This document shows positions 10,821 to 22,171 of a stretch of 64,000 nt of DNA, piece by piece (within the stretch, counting starts at the first letter, position 1; each line of letters starts with the position of its first letter). The notes beneath the pieces are model-generated. The model searched no databases and was not told the origin of the DNA. It worked only from the letters and a program-made list of their open reading frames with translations. The stretch lies in NCBI GenBank assembly GCA_029215795.1, contig JARDYH010000001.1, positions 230,233,654-230,297,653 on the forward strand, in the 5' to 3' direction. The stretch is from Anniella stebbinsi (lineage: Eukaryota; Chordata; Lepidosauria; Squamata; Anniellidae). A program made the position numbers and the translations under genes.

Positions 10821-11355
10821 TTTTTAAGTACAATGTCTTAGAAGAACATTGAAGGACACAAAAAGTGAAATACCATCTATTGTCAGCAGCAATGCTCAAT
10901 TGGTTTTAAAAGTCTGTTCAAAGATGTTAGTGCACTGGAGCTTAAATCACAGGACTTGGCCTGTGATGGTAAATGCTGAAGCACCCCTTATGTGTGCACG
11001 TGCTTACACCTGAAAATATTGTGAGAGCGTAAAAAAAAAAAAAGTAATTTCTAAAATAATCATTCACGTTCACTGAAAAATCTCTAAGGATCATGTTTGC
11101 TGGAATATAACTTGTCTATACTGCACTGTCCTGAATCTCAGAATTGTACAGATTTAAAAGTAAATCCTGGCAAAGGATCAGGGCCATGAACAACAATAAA
11201 GCCCCGTAGAAGATCTTAGGAAGCAGCAGTTCTGATTCTTGGCCAGGATTTACTCACAAATCTGCACAATAGCATTAATTTTGTGAATATTTCTGTGTAG
11301 ACAAGCTATAATTCTATGAACATGCTCTTTAGAGATTTCACAATGAAAGTTAATG

Positions 11356-12484
11356 TAGGGTGACCACTTGAAAAAGAAGAGAGGGCTTCTATATCTTTAA
11401 TAGTTTTAGAGAAATGGGAATTTCAGCAGGTGTCATTTATATGCATGCAGCACCTGGTTAGGGTGACCATATTTTGGAAACCAAAAAGGAGGACAACATG
11501 GTTGCCCCCCCAAGGGGGCGTCCCCACCATGTCCGCCCCCAGGAGCTGTGTCCAGCACCAAGGGTGTGTGCCCACCTGAACATAGCTTTGGTTACATGTC
11601 TGATGTTACAGCACACAGTTAAGACAAATCTGTTCTATATAACATCTTAATTTTAAAACCACTGAAATAACAAGTGAGACATCCAATGTATCTGAACTTA
11701 ACTTCACTCACTCCTACTTTTGTAGCTTTTGCTGTACTTTGCTGCTATACTCTGTGTGATACATTGTCCCCTTCCCTCAAATATCTTTTCTGATTGTATC
11801 CTGACTCCGCTGGCTTTTTAATTTTAATTTTATTTTTAAAGTTCAATTTTGTTTTGAAACTTGCTAAAAATCATCAGATGAACAGATTTGCTTGAAACTT
11901 GGCATGGCTAAAGCCCTACTTAAGAGCTATCATGATGCCAAGTTTCATCTCCTTATCTTTAAAAATGATTTTTTTAAAAAATAATAATTTTAAAACCTCA
12001 ATTTTTTTTTTAAAAAATCCTAAAAATCAATGGATGAACAGAACTGCATGAAACTTGGCATGGCTATAGCCCTACTTAAGATCTATCATGACGCCAAGTT
12101 TCATCTCTTTACCATTAAAAATGATGCAGCTATAAGCATTTTTATTATTTCCCATTGATTATAAAGTAGAGCTGTCCTGTGGGGGGGGGGGGGAGGATGG
12201 AAAATCCAGATTTGTCTTCAAATTTCATAATTTCCCTCCTTCCCAGATTTGTTATAAAAAATCCTGACATGTCCTGGTTTTTCCTGACATATTGTCACCC
12301 TATATGAAACTCCCTCTTCACCACAACAGTTAAAGCTGCAGGAGCCCTGACTTCGTGACCAGATACAAAAGAGGGCAGTGCTCCTGCAGCTTTAACTATT
12401 GTGATGACACCTGCTGAAATTCCCTTTTCAATACAACTGTTAAAGATACAGGAGCCCTGTCTACCTTTTCATATGGTCACCCTA
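11356..12484 (+). mobile_element. F1 MITE split by a second hAT-like element
   Basis: The left part 11356-11458 (TAGGGTGACCACTTG...GCACCTGGT) and right part 12303-12484 (TATGAAACTCCCTC...CATATGGTCACCCTA) rejoin as one F1 MITE, with the 844-bp element 11459-12302 in the middle. Flanks AGTTAATG and GTAAATGA suggest a mutated TSD. The right part carries the family centre (CTGACTTCGTGACCAGATAC), giving the orientation. Confidence 0.8.
11459..12302 (+). mobile_element. hAT-like element (family F3) nested in F1
   Basis: Starts TAGGGTGACCATATTTTGG and ends CATATTGTCACCCTA, so its termini resemble those of the MITE it invaded. The first 230 bp align with the reverse complement of 34270-34500. The second half carries two direct copies (about 11860-11990 and 12010-12125) of a hairpin unit, GAAACTTGGCATGG...CCAAGTTTCATC. 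No 8-bp TSD is clear and there is no long open frame. Confidence 0.7.
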
Positions 12485-12554
12485 GTAAATGATGCTTTGA
12501 GAAACATTTTTTTTTAAAAAAAATCTACCAGTATTTTAAGATATCTGCACATAT

Positions 12555-12985
12555 GTATATTTATTTATTTATGTATTTAAAATATCTCTTGGCTGCCTTT
12601 TAGGGCAGAAGCCCGTCCATGGTGGCTTACAGCAATAAAATACATAAGAACAGTTAAAAACATAAACACAGTAAAACAGCAATAAAAGCAACAATAAAAA
12701 CAATAAAAGTCAGCAATAAAACCAGCAGCAACAACAAAGGCAATAAAGCAACAACAGCCGTGATATCAAGAGAAGACTATGGTAAAATAATATTTCAGGG
12801 CTTTCTTAAAAACCTGCAATGAGGGAGCATGGCGGACCTCTGATGGCAACTTGTTCCAAAGTATGGGGCCACTGCAGAGAGGGCCCTCTCACATGAGGTC
12901 ATCAAGTCACTGCTTTTACAGGTGGTCAAATGACCAGGGCCTCTCTTTCTGATCTTAAATCAGAAGTGGTATCACCTCTGAGATC
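12555..12985 (-). mobile_element. L2-like LINE 3' end, decayed
   Basis: On the minus strand it ends in ATAAATAAATA. Coding remnants of the L2 C-terminus are visible around AGAGAGGGCCCTCTCACATGAGG (12875-12900), followed by an A-rich, (CAATAAAA)-rich 3' UTR. It is an independent, older copy than 37-1972. Confidence 0.6.
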
Positions 12986-13029
12986 TGTGATTTACACACA
13001 CTATTTCCATTTGCACAGCAATAGGAAGG

Positions 13030-13165
13030 ATAACCTGGCCACTGTGATCCATGTACCCTGGTAACTTTCAGATTGGATTACTGTAATGTGATCTTATGTC
13101 AGGCGGCAATTGGGGCTGGTTCGGAAGCCACAGTTAGTACAGAATGCAGCAGTATAGAGTTTAAC
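13030..13165 (+). pseudogene. L2 RT C-terminal fragment
   Basis: The plus-strand frame reads remnants of the segment LATVIHAL...LDYCN...RKPQLVQNAAV seen in the L2 copies at 30475-30600 and 59055-59170, with stops and a frameshift. About 45 codons are recognisable. Confidence 0.6.
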
Positions 13166-13456
13166 GTGGCTTGTTCTCAGGATCGCTTCATGTGTCATCT
13201 GAACTCAACATGGTGGGGAATGGCTAGACAGCTGCCCAGCAAGAGCGCTGAATACCCCTGCCACTCCTCGCAATCTTTCTAGTGCTGCCGCCATTTACCC
13301 TCATCCTATATCAGTCTCAGGATGGGTTGTTTTGGTAGGAATCTTGAAGAAAGGACCCCAGAGAGTGTCCTGAATGCATTTGTTAGTTCTGTGTTTTTTA
13401 AAAAAGATTTCTGGTCCTGTGCAAGTGTGTAGGAATGAAAATTTGTATATTTTCCC

Positions 13457-13536
13457 TGAATGCAGTGATATCTGTTATCGTTCCTAGGTCCTTTTTTCTG
13501 TTTGCTTGACTTTTGTGAGGGCTCCTCCCCCTTTTT
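13457..13536 (+). repeat. 80-bp direct repeat, left copy
   Basis: About 95% identical by eye to 14647-14726 and in the same orientation, 1190 bp apart (shared core ATCTGTTATCGTTCCTAGGT). It may be a terminal-repeat-like boundary of one larger element. Confidence 0.8.
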
Positions 13537-13678
13537 CCGCTCTTCATGTTTATAAGAGCAGCACTAATTGAAGGAGGCTTTACAGCCCAGTATATAACAG
13601 TGACCCAATTTAAAGGACATATATCCTATTCAGGAAGGTAATAAGTTAATTTACCTTATAATATAATATTTTATGGAG

Positions 13679-13767
13679 GTTTATTGCCTTTGTTCTATTC
13701 ATTTATTGCTTATTCTTCTACGGCTTTATTGCCTTTATTCTATTCATTAGTGCTTATTCTTCTACGG
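13679..13767 (+). repeat. Tandem 45-bp duplication
   Basis: Two adjacent units of TTTATTGCCTTTRTTCTATTC...CTTCTACGGC. It lies between the 80-bp direct repeat and the 429-bp palindrome. Confidence 0.8.
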
Positions 13768-13863
13768 CTGTCAGAGTCAGAATGTTGAGTGTCTTCTATC
13801 TGTGTATTACTGATGAAGTTTGGAAACGGACTACACATTCCGGAGTTACCGTCTTGAATCAAT

Positions 13864-14292
13864 GAGCCTATCCACATTGCCCTTAAAATGACTTATATCC
13901 TGTTTAAAAACATGTTTTTTTAAGTCGTTTCTTTACGTGGTAGGACACACTGAGCAGTACTTACGTTTCATAGCAACTGCTTCTTCCATCCTGAAAGTGT
14001 TCAATGGTGTCACACAGGGTTATTTCTTTGTCTCTTCTTCTTTAGTTTTGTTTTGCAGGCTGCTTGAGTTATGGAGACAGAAGTGGGCAGGTCAAGCAGC
14101 CTGCAAAACAAAAATGAAAGAAGAGACAAAGAATTAACGCTGTGTGACACCAGTGAACACTTTGACGACGGAGGAAGCAGTCATTATGAAACGTAAATAC
14201 TGCTCAGTGTGTTCTACCACGTAATGAAACAACTTAAAAACCATGTTTTTAAACAGAATATAAGTCGTTTTAAGGGCAATGTGGATAGGCTC
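13864..14292. mobile_element. 429-bp palindromic (fold-back) MITE
   Basis: Arms of about 200 bp (13864-14064, 14090-14292) are near-perfect inverted repeats running from GAGCCTATCCACATTGCCC to its complement, with an inner pair GGCTGCTTGA / TCAAGCAGCC. The 3-bp flanks AAT / AAT could be a TSD, as for the 119-bp palindromes whose ends are also GAGCCTATC. No coding potential: frames at 13937-14137 and 14134-14337 are mirror images of each other. Confidence 0.85.
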
Positions 14293-14646
14293 AATGCGTT
14301 TCACCCATTCCATATTACCTGTCTTGTCTAGTTGCATTCACATGTTAATGATTCTAATTCACCAATGCTGTTATTGAAGCTTTCTTTGAGCAAATACTGA
14401 CATACAGTTTATTATTGTACATTATATACCTTTCATGTATATGGCAACATTGTTAAATTGTATAGTAAATTATTCACAATGTCAGTGTTGGTGGTCATTT
14501 ATCACTCATTTACTAATTTCTTAATGGATTAGCCCATTTAGCAAGGTCTTATTTGCTCATTGGTAGGCTCATACAAGCAAATAAAATATTATTTGCCAAC
14601 TTCAATTATTGGTATTATTCATTAATTGTATTAATTAATTTTTTCT

Positions 14647-14726
14647 TGAATGCAGCAATATCTGTTATCGTTCCTAGGTCCTTTTTTCTGTTTGCTTGAC
14701 TTTTGTGAGGGCTCTTCCCCCTTTTT
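14647..14726 (+). repeat. 80-bp direct repeat, right copy
   Basis: Partner of 13457-13536 (see there). The sequence after both copies is C/T-rich and diverges within about 5 bp. Confidence 0.8.
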
Positions 14727-16141
14727 TCACTGCCATGAAATTTCCCCGCTGACTGCTCTGTAACCCTCATGTACATCTGACAGCTAGCAATGGAGACCAG
14801 TGGAGGGAAGTGATAAGCACCCAGACGGGGATAAGGGAGCCGAAAGCAGCTGGTGAATGCAGGAGAGAAGAAACTTTAGGGCCGGGTGTTCTTACTTCAG
14901 CGTAATGTAAAGCGGCCTTTAAAAAAAAAGTGTTCACGGACTGGCAGTCTTGCGGTCTTGCCCCTGAAAAAGAAAATGTAAGAAAAGTTTGTGAACTTGT
15001 TCCCATATTCATAAAGGCTCAGAAAAGAATTTCCTTTTTGCAATCTAGTGCAGTGTATGTGTGTTCCTCCTCATCAGCTGGCAACTTCACAACATTTCCA
15101 CCCCAATGCTATTCAACAATCAGATCATGTTCAGCTGCAAATAATCAAGTGGTGTGAATTGGCATTTGTTTTTTTTTAATTCTAATATACTTCTTGGCAA
15201 TATGTGTGAATATAACATCTCAGTTCATGCCTTAAAGTTTTTACCATCTTGAGGCCACATGGTCCATAGTCTGATCAATGCCTGGGCCTGTCTGAGATTT
15301 CAAGCTACCACACCTCATAGCTCTAGGCTCAGATTACATTCCGTAAGCATTTGGGCTTCAGTTAGTTTCACTGTGTGTGTGTGTGTGTGTGTTGCTCATA
15401 ACTACTAGAATTCTTGTCATATTTCTATTCTGTTTTATGAGGAGATGGAAAGAATGGCAGGAGACCTCCATGGCACAGAAGTACTGTTTTTAATTTTGAA
15501 GCAGGAGTTGCACTTGGCTCAAGAAGTGGAGTGGGAGCTGGCAATTCAGAATTGTTTTACTGAATAATAAACCTGAGCAATGAACTCCCTTAACAAATTA
15601 ATACCAAACTATTGCATGCTGCTAGCTACTTACGGCTTGGAGGCATTTAACTATTGTCCAGACATAAAAGGTCAAAAAATTATCAGCAGGAATATGCCAG
15701 TGGATGAACAGAAAGAATGTCCTAGACCTATACTATTTTCGGATACTGTTTTGTGAAGAATGATTCTGATTTGAATAATGCTACAGTAAATACCAAAGTG
15801 TATATGTGTGCGAATGGCTTGTTTCCAACACTGAACCAGTGCTAGTGGTAATGAGGTGTTCTGAGCTGACTTGTGTTTACAGAATGTTATGTTTGTTTTC
15901 AATATTTTTTCAAGCATCTGGTATAATCACTCAGCACTGCCAGTTCAACATAAAGCAAGACATGACTTAACTTTTTTACTTGCCTCATTACAGCTGTTTG
16001 GCAGTGCAGTGCAGCATTTAAAGTTACCAAAATTAAACTCCACCTGGCACCAGCAATCTATGATGCCCAGGGTTATTCCTAGAACGTCAGAATGGTAAAA
16101 TTGAGCTTTTAACAAGAAAAAACACTGAATTACAGAATGAG
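14727..16141. other. No gene; (TG)n
   Basis: (GT)n at 15370-15392. Short frames only, and nothing recognised. Confidence 0.4.
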
Positions 16142-16472
16142 CTGGTTCGCATGTCATGCTACGTTGCTGTGAGTTAACATTAGCGGTCTGTGTGGGCAGC
16201 CATTTTGATTATTCAAGTTGCAACTTGTTGTGTGAATCCAGCAACGGGGTGTATTGTTGGCGTGGTGAACAAACCACTCAGAATCTATGGGCTGTTTTAG
16301 GGTTGTAGGTGGATGGTTAACCACGCCAACAACTCACCTCTGCTGGGTTTGCATGACAAAACAAGCCACGGTTGCACCTTGAATATTCCAATGCTGCCTG
16401 GCTCACACCATCACACACTGCAACCCACTGTGGCTTAAATAAGCCAGGGTGGGCTGCAGTGGTGCAAACCAG
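16142..16472. mobile_element. CTGGTTCGCA fold-back element (family F9), copy 1
   Basis: Termini are CTGGTTCGCATG and GTGCAAACCAG. A subterminal palindrome TGTGGCTTAAATAAGCCAGGGTGG lies at 16428-16451. The same ends and palindrome occur in the larger element 45641-46821. No coding sequence. Confidence 0.6.
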
Positions 16473-16779
16473 GTCAATGTCTTCATTAGTTATTTACAGT
16501 CACTAATTGCTAATGGCCCTGTTCATAAGGCACCTTAAACCATGGTGGTTAAGGCTTTTTTGTTAATTGCTAGGCATATTTACTCAGATATCTCATCAAA
16601 TTCAACTCAGATATCTCATCAAATTTAGGGTGACCAGATTTTGAGAATCAAAATCCCGGACCCTCCCCGCCACCCCCCCCACCCAAAACAACCCCCCCAC
16701 CATGCACCCGTGCCGCCCCCCCATGCCACGCCGCCCCCCCGTGCCACACCGCCCCCCCGCCCCGCGCCGCCCGCCCCAC

Positions 16780-16975
16780 GCTCCTTACCTGCTGGGGCGT
16801 CCGCTTCCCTCCGGTGCTCGGAATCTACTGAGAAACAGGCTTCCTGGCCTGTCTCTCAGTATCGCGCCAGGTGATGACGTCATCGCCCGGCACGCTACTG
16901 AGGGACAGGCCGCGAAGCCTGTTTCTCAGTAGATTCCGAACACCAGAGGGAAGCACCAGCAGGTAAGTGCCTCGC
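16780..16975. repeat. Palindromic GC-rich module, copy 1
   Basis: Inverted repeat from GTCCGCTTCCCTCCGGTGCTCG inward, centred on TGATGACGTCATCG (16871-16884). An imperfect mirror of itself, and repeated at 17212-17415. The centre is related to 51080-51118 in a different hAT family. Confidence 0.8.
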
Positions 16976-17211
16976 CCCCCCGCCCCCCAACCGCCCCACA
17001 CACCAGCGGCACACCCGCGCCGCCCCCCGCCCCCCGCCCCGCACACCCGCCCCGCACCCGCACCGCCCCATGCACCCGCGCTGCCCCCCACCCGCCCCGC
17101 GCACCCGCGCCACACCCGCGCCGTCCCCCCCACCCGTGCCGTGCACCCACGCCGCCCCCCCACCCCGCGCACCCACGCCGCCCCCCCACCCACGCCATGC
17201 CGCCCGCCCCG

Positions 17212-17415
17212 CGCTCCTTACTTGCTGCTGCTGGGGCGTCCACTTCCCTCCGGTGCTCGGAATCTACTGAGAAACAGGCTTCCTGGCCTGTCTCTCAGTA
17301 GCGCGCCGAGTGATGACATCATCACCCGGCGCGCTACTGAGGGACAGGCCGTGAAGCCTGTTTCTCAGTAGATTCCGAGCACCGGAGGGAAGCGGACGCC
17401 CCAGTAAGTGCCTCG
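17212..17415. repeat. Palindromic GC-rich module, copy 2
   Basis: Second copy of the module at 16780-16975 with centre GTGATGACATCATCACCCGG. Its arms match better (CGGAATCTACTGAGAAACAG / its complement) than copy 1. Confidence 0.8.
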
Positions 17416-19303
17416 CGCCGCCAGCCTCCTGCCACCGCCGCGTGACCCCCCGCTGCCCCGGTTTGCCCCCACAGCCCCCCGGTTGGCCCGGATTGCCGCA
17501 GGGCCATCTGGTCACCCTTTTGGGGGGCTAAATTTCCGGATTTGGCCCCCCAAAACAGTTTTTCCGCCCGGATGCAGATTTGCTCCCCATTTCCCGGGCA
17601 TGTCCGGACAAATCCGGGCGTCTGGTCACCCTAATCAAATTCAACTCCCAGTCAATTGTGCATAGAATTGTACCATGCCTGATCAGGTTTAGATAGGAAT
17701 TTCAAGTGGTGGGGGGCATAAAACTTGTCTATGTAGAAACTCAGATGTGCAATATTATGTTAAGGGTTTAGGTTAGACAGGATAATTTTATTTGAAGACT
17801 GAGGAAAAAGCTCTAATTGGCTGCCCAAAGACCCATAAGGAGATACTAGCCGTTGCAAAGCCCTGTTTTCTGGAGACAGCAATAAACATTTTCTTCATAT
17901 TATTGGCACATTAGTACAATTCTTAGAAATATTATGAAATATTATGACTGCTGTGAAAAATGTGTGCATTAACAGTGAAGAAAACAAGGCTAAAGAACAG
18001 CTGCTCTGCTTTTTTTTTTTTTAGCTATAAGCTTATCTACAGCAACAGCCATTGCAACTCTTTGCATCATAAACAGAAAGTATGTAAATATGCCTATTAT
18101 TAGATTAGAAAATTCTTCATGAAATAAAGTTTGGAAATCTACCTTATAGTCTAGGGAATGACATAACTGAGGCTGGCAACATATTAAAGGATTTCAGTTT
18201 ATTAATCACCTGCCTTTGAACATATAAATCAATTAGTTGACAAAATGGAAATAAATGTGCCAAACCTGGATACAAGTGCTATTTTGTGATGTTGATTAAC
18301 AGCTGAATCTTATGCATGTTTACTTGGAAGTAACTCCCATTGTGTTCAGCTCTGCTCACTCTCAGGAAAACGTACTTTGGAATTTTTAAAAAAAATAATC
18401 AACAGCACCTTCTCCCCCCAAAAAGGATGAACACAATTAGAACAAATAGGATTTCTGAATGCAATAGGATTAGATTGCACCCTAAAGGGTTAGATTGCAC
18501 CCTAAAGGACATATGAGATAATTTAGTGTTTAGTGAACAAAAGCTACGACTTATTTTTGGGAAGAAATGGCGATTGTTAATATTTTATTATTCAATCCCT
18601 ATACTTGAGATACAGAAGAACCAAGAATCTCAAACATCAAAGAGTCTCAAAAAAACCCTAGTGTGTCTGTAAATCTCAGCTCCCCCCCGATTTAAGTTGA
18701 CCCCTCATTGATTAAAATTTCATCCTTCCAATTAATCAGCTTGGCAATTGCAGGTCAACTTACTGATTAAAGTTTGTAGCCCCCCCCCCTTCTAACATGG
18801 GCATTTGAAGATGTCAGAACACAGATTGCTTTGTGTATCATGAAGCTTTTAAAACCCTTCTTATGTATACATTTGATGAAGGCAAACATAATGCAATTTG
18901 GGTAGGGGAAATATTAGGTTTAGCTAGACACAGGAAGAAGAGAAAATTCCTTATTGTTGCAGGCAGGGTGGGTGTGGGGAGATACTGGTGGTAGACAGCT
19001 TTCCTCATATTTCTTACTTATTGCTTAATTTCAGTGATGTCCATTCAGTCGTTGCCTCCTACTGATGTAATGTGTTCCCCTTAGACATCTCTCCAGGGTG
19101 TCATTCTTTTGTTTTACTGCTTTCCTATTCCTGTGTTTATCTACCAGCACTACCTGGGCTTTTGTTGACTATGTCATGAAAATGCCTATATTTCCTTTTT
19201 TCAGAGTACTAGAATAAACACATCTGGAATCCAGGGATCCACCCAAGCAGAATTTAAATTACTATCAAGAACATGCATGAAATGGAAGAATAATAAATCA
19301 CAG

Positions 19304-19327
19304 ACACACACACACACACACACACAC
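19304..19327. repeat. (AC)n microsatellite
   Basis: Twelve AC units. Confidence 0.95.
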
Positions 19328-19659
19328 GGATCATGAGCAAACAGGAATTTATAGATGGTGCAAGCAATTGCAACACATTTGAGGAAGAAGCTACATTTCA
19401 CCCAGAAAATACTTTTCGTTCCAAACTTCCCAGGAGAATTCAAATGAAGACAGTGAATAAAGTACTTTTTAATAATGCATTGTTCTATAAAATGATGTCA
19501 TCTGCTGGATAAACAATGGGAAGCTGATTCTAGGAATTATTTCAACATTTGTAGAACAAAGAGGAAACAGAAATTATATGACTACCTGGGGGTTAAGTGG
19601 GTATGATACATCTGGAAAGTGCACTGATGGGCACATCAGAATAAAACAGAGAAGTGTTT

Positions 19660-19660
<1 letters not shown>

Positions 19661-19699
<39 letters not shown>

Positions 19700-19701
19700 T
19701 C
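19661..19701. repeat. (CTTT)n microsatellite
   Basis: About ten CTTT units. Confidence 0.95.
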
Positions 19702-20393
19702 AAGACCTGGCTTATTTTTGGTGCAATAAATCTAGATAGCAGTTAAGGCAATCTCATACTGAGAGCCCATAATTCCCCTTCCTTCCCTCCCACCCTTACA
19801 TATCCCGTGTGCTTGTCCTCCAGAAAATATTTGATTGAATTCCAGAAAATATTTGCATGGGGTGAATGGCAGCACATGCAAATGGTGTGTGGATGTTCAT
19901 GTAGCTACATGGGTGTATGCAGAGCTCTGGGGAGAATAGTTATTAGCATATTGCTTATGCCACCCAGGCAAACCCCAAACCACTCCAAAACAAATAAACA
20001 CACATGGACACACACATGTTTATTCTCTAGGAATGCCTTTGGGACCATGAGGGACCTAGAGGCATTCTTGGAAACAAAGATTTCCTGGAGGTCGGCACAA
20101 CGTTTACAGAATGGCAGCCTCCCAGTTATTATTTTTAATTTAAAACGATTTAAAATAAAATAAAAATCAGGAGGGGCAGGGAGCTTTGCAGACACCAAGA
20201 GAGGTGTCCGCAAGAACATTGCTGTCCTTCGGCACTACGTTGGAGACCAAAGGCCTAGGAAGAACCTTGCTACCAGCCTGTGTTTTTCAAGAGCAGGGTC
20301 ACAGAGCTGCATCTAAATCTACCTGTAATGTAGCCAACTTATGTGGAGTTTAATCTTCAGTCAGGGTTCAACAGACAGCATAATCTGATTAGA

Positions 20394-20620
20394 GACATAA
20401 GAACATAAGAAGAGCTGTTCTGCATCAGGGCAAAGGCCTATCTAATCAGCATTCTGTTCCCGCAGAGACAAAACAGAGCCTAAAGGAAGCCCCACTCATG
20501 TTCCCCAGCAACAAGTGTACATAGGCGCACTGCCTGTGATACTGGAGGTAATGTATAGCCATCATGGCTAGTACCAGCCCTGTAGCCATGATGGGGTAAA
20601 TGGGTGCACCATCTTTCCTA
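20394..20620 (-). mobile_element. CR1-group LINE 3' end
   Basis: ACATAAGAACATAAGAAGAGC at the left is the complement of a TTATGTTC-type LINE tail. The following CAGCATTCTGTTCCC...CCCAGCAACAAGTGTACATAGG...CTGATACTGGAGG is the same unit seen at 60519-60715 and continues into the coding remnant seen at 33735-34085. 5'-truncated; no open frame remains. Confidence 0.65.
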
Positions 20621-20984
20621 GAGTTGTCCCCCCCCCCCCCCGATATTTTTTGGCGGGGAATTGCTCTTTTAATTTATGACAATTAGTTTCCAATCGCTTA
20701 GTTAGTCCTTTATATAGCATCCAGTTAAAAAGTTTTCCCTTGATTGCCCAACAGGAAGGAAAATCTAAAGGTCAGGAACAAGATTAGAAGGAGAGACCCT
20801 CAAGGAAGAGGCAACAAATACACCCTAAAGTATTTATTTTCTTTCTGCCCTTTGCTAACTTCTAAAATCTAAAAATGAGATACGTAATCTAGCATCAAAG
20901 CCAAGTTCAAGAGCTCAGTGTCATTACCAAAGTAGTTCAGTTAATGAATAATCAGAACACAGAACAGACCACAGGTGAATGAGG
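20621..20984. other. No gene; poly-C run
   Basis: A 15-base C run at 20627-20641. Otherwise unique-looking. Confidence 0.4.
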
Positions 20985-21340
20985 TTTGTAGCACGAGCGA
21001 CATCAGATGGGGGGAAATCGCATTTCCCTACCGTTGCTTCTGCCCCCTGCTTCTGTTCCATGATGCTTCCTCTTCCTTCATACGGGAAAGAGGAAGGAAA
21101 CAATGATCACGTGGCCCAGTCAGTGGGTGTTTTTATCACATTGCTTTTCCTGCACACAGCAGGAAATGGCGACATGTTTCGCTTTTAAAAAATTGGATTT
21201 ACCAGGATCTTATTTTGTTGTGGAAAGAAGATGAGAAGGGGCAGGAGACGTGCGAGAGACAGACGTCATTGTCAAAAGAACCTGTGAAAAACCGTGAGTG
21301 GCCAGTAATGAGATTGTGATAAGCTTTTGAGTCTGGTATT
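20985..21340 (+). repeat. Dispersed 350-bp repeat, copy 1
   Basis: Aligns with 54690-55045 (same strand) and 55995-56350 (opposite strand). Landmarks are GGGGAAATCGCATTTCCCTACCG, TGCTTTTCCTGCACACAGCAGGA, TATTTTGT.RTGGAAA, and GTGAGTGGCCAGTAA near the 3' end. The frames seen in it are accidental. Confidence 0.7.
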
Positions 21341-21352
21341 CCTGATACAATG

Positions 21353-21353
<1 letters not shown>

Positions 21354-21390
<37 letters not shown>
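21354..21390. repeat. (TC)n microsatellite
   Basis: About 18 CT units. The Arg/Glu repeats in minus-strand frames come from it. Confidence 0.95.
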
Positions 21391-21395
<5 letters not shown>

Positions 21396-21871
21396 GGTGT
21401 ATTGTGAACCTACCATTTAGAAAGCTTTCTTGCATGTTTATCAAGCATTTTTATAAGTTTTCGAAAGTTTGTCAATTATGCAGTAGATATTTTACAAAGT
21501 TATGGACTCAATCTCAATGACTTCAACAAGAAAGTTAAGCATATTGTTCTCAGTACCACTCTCCTCAAAAAGATACATTGTAATGTGCTCTTACTCACTT
21601 TTAAACCTGCTTTTTTTGTATTGGTGTTGTTTTGATACAGGATTAAAACTGAAGTTTTGAGAAAACAAGCTCCACACTAGTTTTTCTCTTCTTAGTTATA
21701 GCATAAACTATTTTGTTTTACGCCTTTTGGTATCCCCTTGTTCCCTGTATCTTTGGCACCCTTTTGCCTTATGAAACAAAAAATATGCCAGTCACACTAC
21801 ATTTTCTGTTAACTTGACTTTTACACAGCCCATTAGGTAAATTAAAATACTCTCTGCATGGCAGGAATGTT

Positions 21872-21990
21872 CAACCTATCTACACTACTGCTTTAAAATG
21901 GTTTATAACAATTTTAAACCGGTTAATAATGGTTATTAACCGGTTTAAAACTGTTATAAACCATTTTAAAGCAGTAGTGTAGATAGGCTA
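21872..21990. mobile_element. 119-bp perfect-type palindromic MITE (family F6), copy 1
   Basis: Almost the entire element is one palindrome, CCTATCTACACTACTGCTTTAAAATGG...to its complement, with an AT-rich inner symmetric centre (AACCGGTTAATAATGGTTATTAACCGGTT). The flanks are identical 3-bp GTT (21869-21871, 21991-21993), so a 3-bp TSD. Same length as 26386-26504. Confidence 0.85.
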
Positions 21991-22171
21991 GTTAGTAATG
22001 TGGCTGCCCTGCCTAACAAGGAAAGCTGGCTACTGAGCTGACTAGTACCCATTGATAGCCTTTTCTTTCTTGGGATATGTACAGTATCTAACTATGTATT
22101 GATAATAGATAAAATGAGAAGATCAATCAGCTGATCATATTTGTAGCCTGACTTTTAACTACCAATTGGAC

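Larger units (their letters stand above)
9501..11355. other. No gene; hairpin repeat and microsatellites
   Basis: Contains the inverted repeat 9933-10027, (TA)n at 10293-10333 and (CAT)n at 10790-10819. No coding region is recognised. Confidence 0.5.
16626..17633. mobile_element. GC-rich hAT-type element (family F2) with exact TSD
   Basis: A 1008-bp element with ends TAGGGTGACCAGATTTTG and CGTCTGGTCACCCTA, bracketed by identical 8-bp flanks ATCAAATT (16618-16625, 17634-17641). This is a TSD of hAT length. Inside are two copies of a long palindromic module (about 16780-16975 and 17212-17415) separated by C-rich, CCGCGC-rich low-complexity sequence. The proline/arginine-rich or glycine-rich open frames here are by-products of that composition, not genes. 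Confidence 0.85.
17642..20393. other. No gene; small palindrome and microsatellites
   Basis: Contains the short repeat GTTTACTTGGAAGTAA (18319-18334), an inverted repeat pair GATTTAAGTTGACC / GGTCAACTTACTGATT flanked by C runs (18680-18790), (AC)n at 19304-19327 and (CTTT)n at 19661-19701. No coding region is recognised. Confidence 0.5.

Noticed and set aside
13937..14337. Two similar proteins on opposite strands
   Set aside because: Mirror translations of the 429-bp palindrome, not a gene pair.
16641..17665. Proline/arginine- or glycine-rich open frames of 80-134 codons on both strands
   Set aside because: They arise from C-rich low-complexity DNA inside the F2 element; all frames are open because stops are rare in such DNA.
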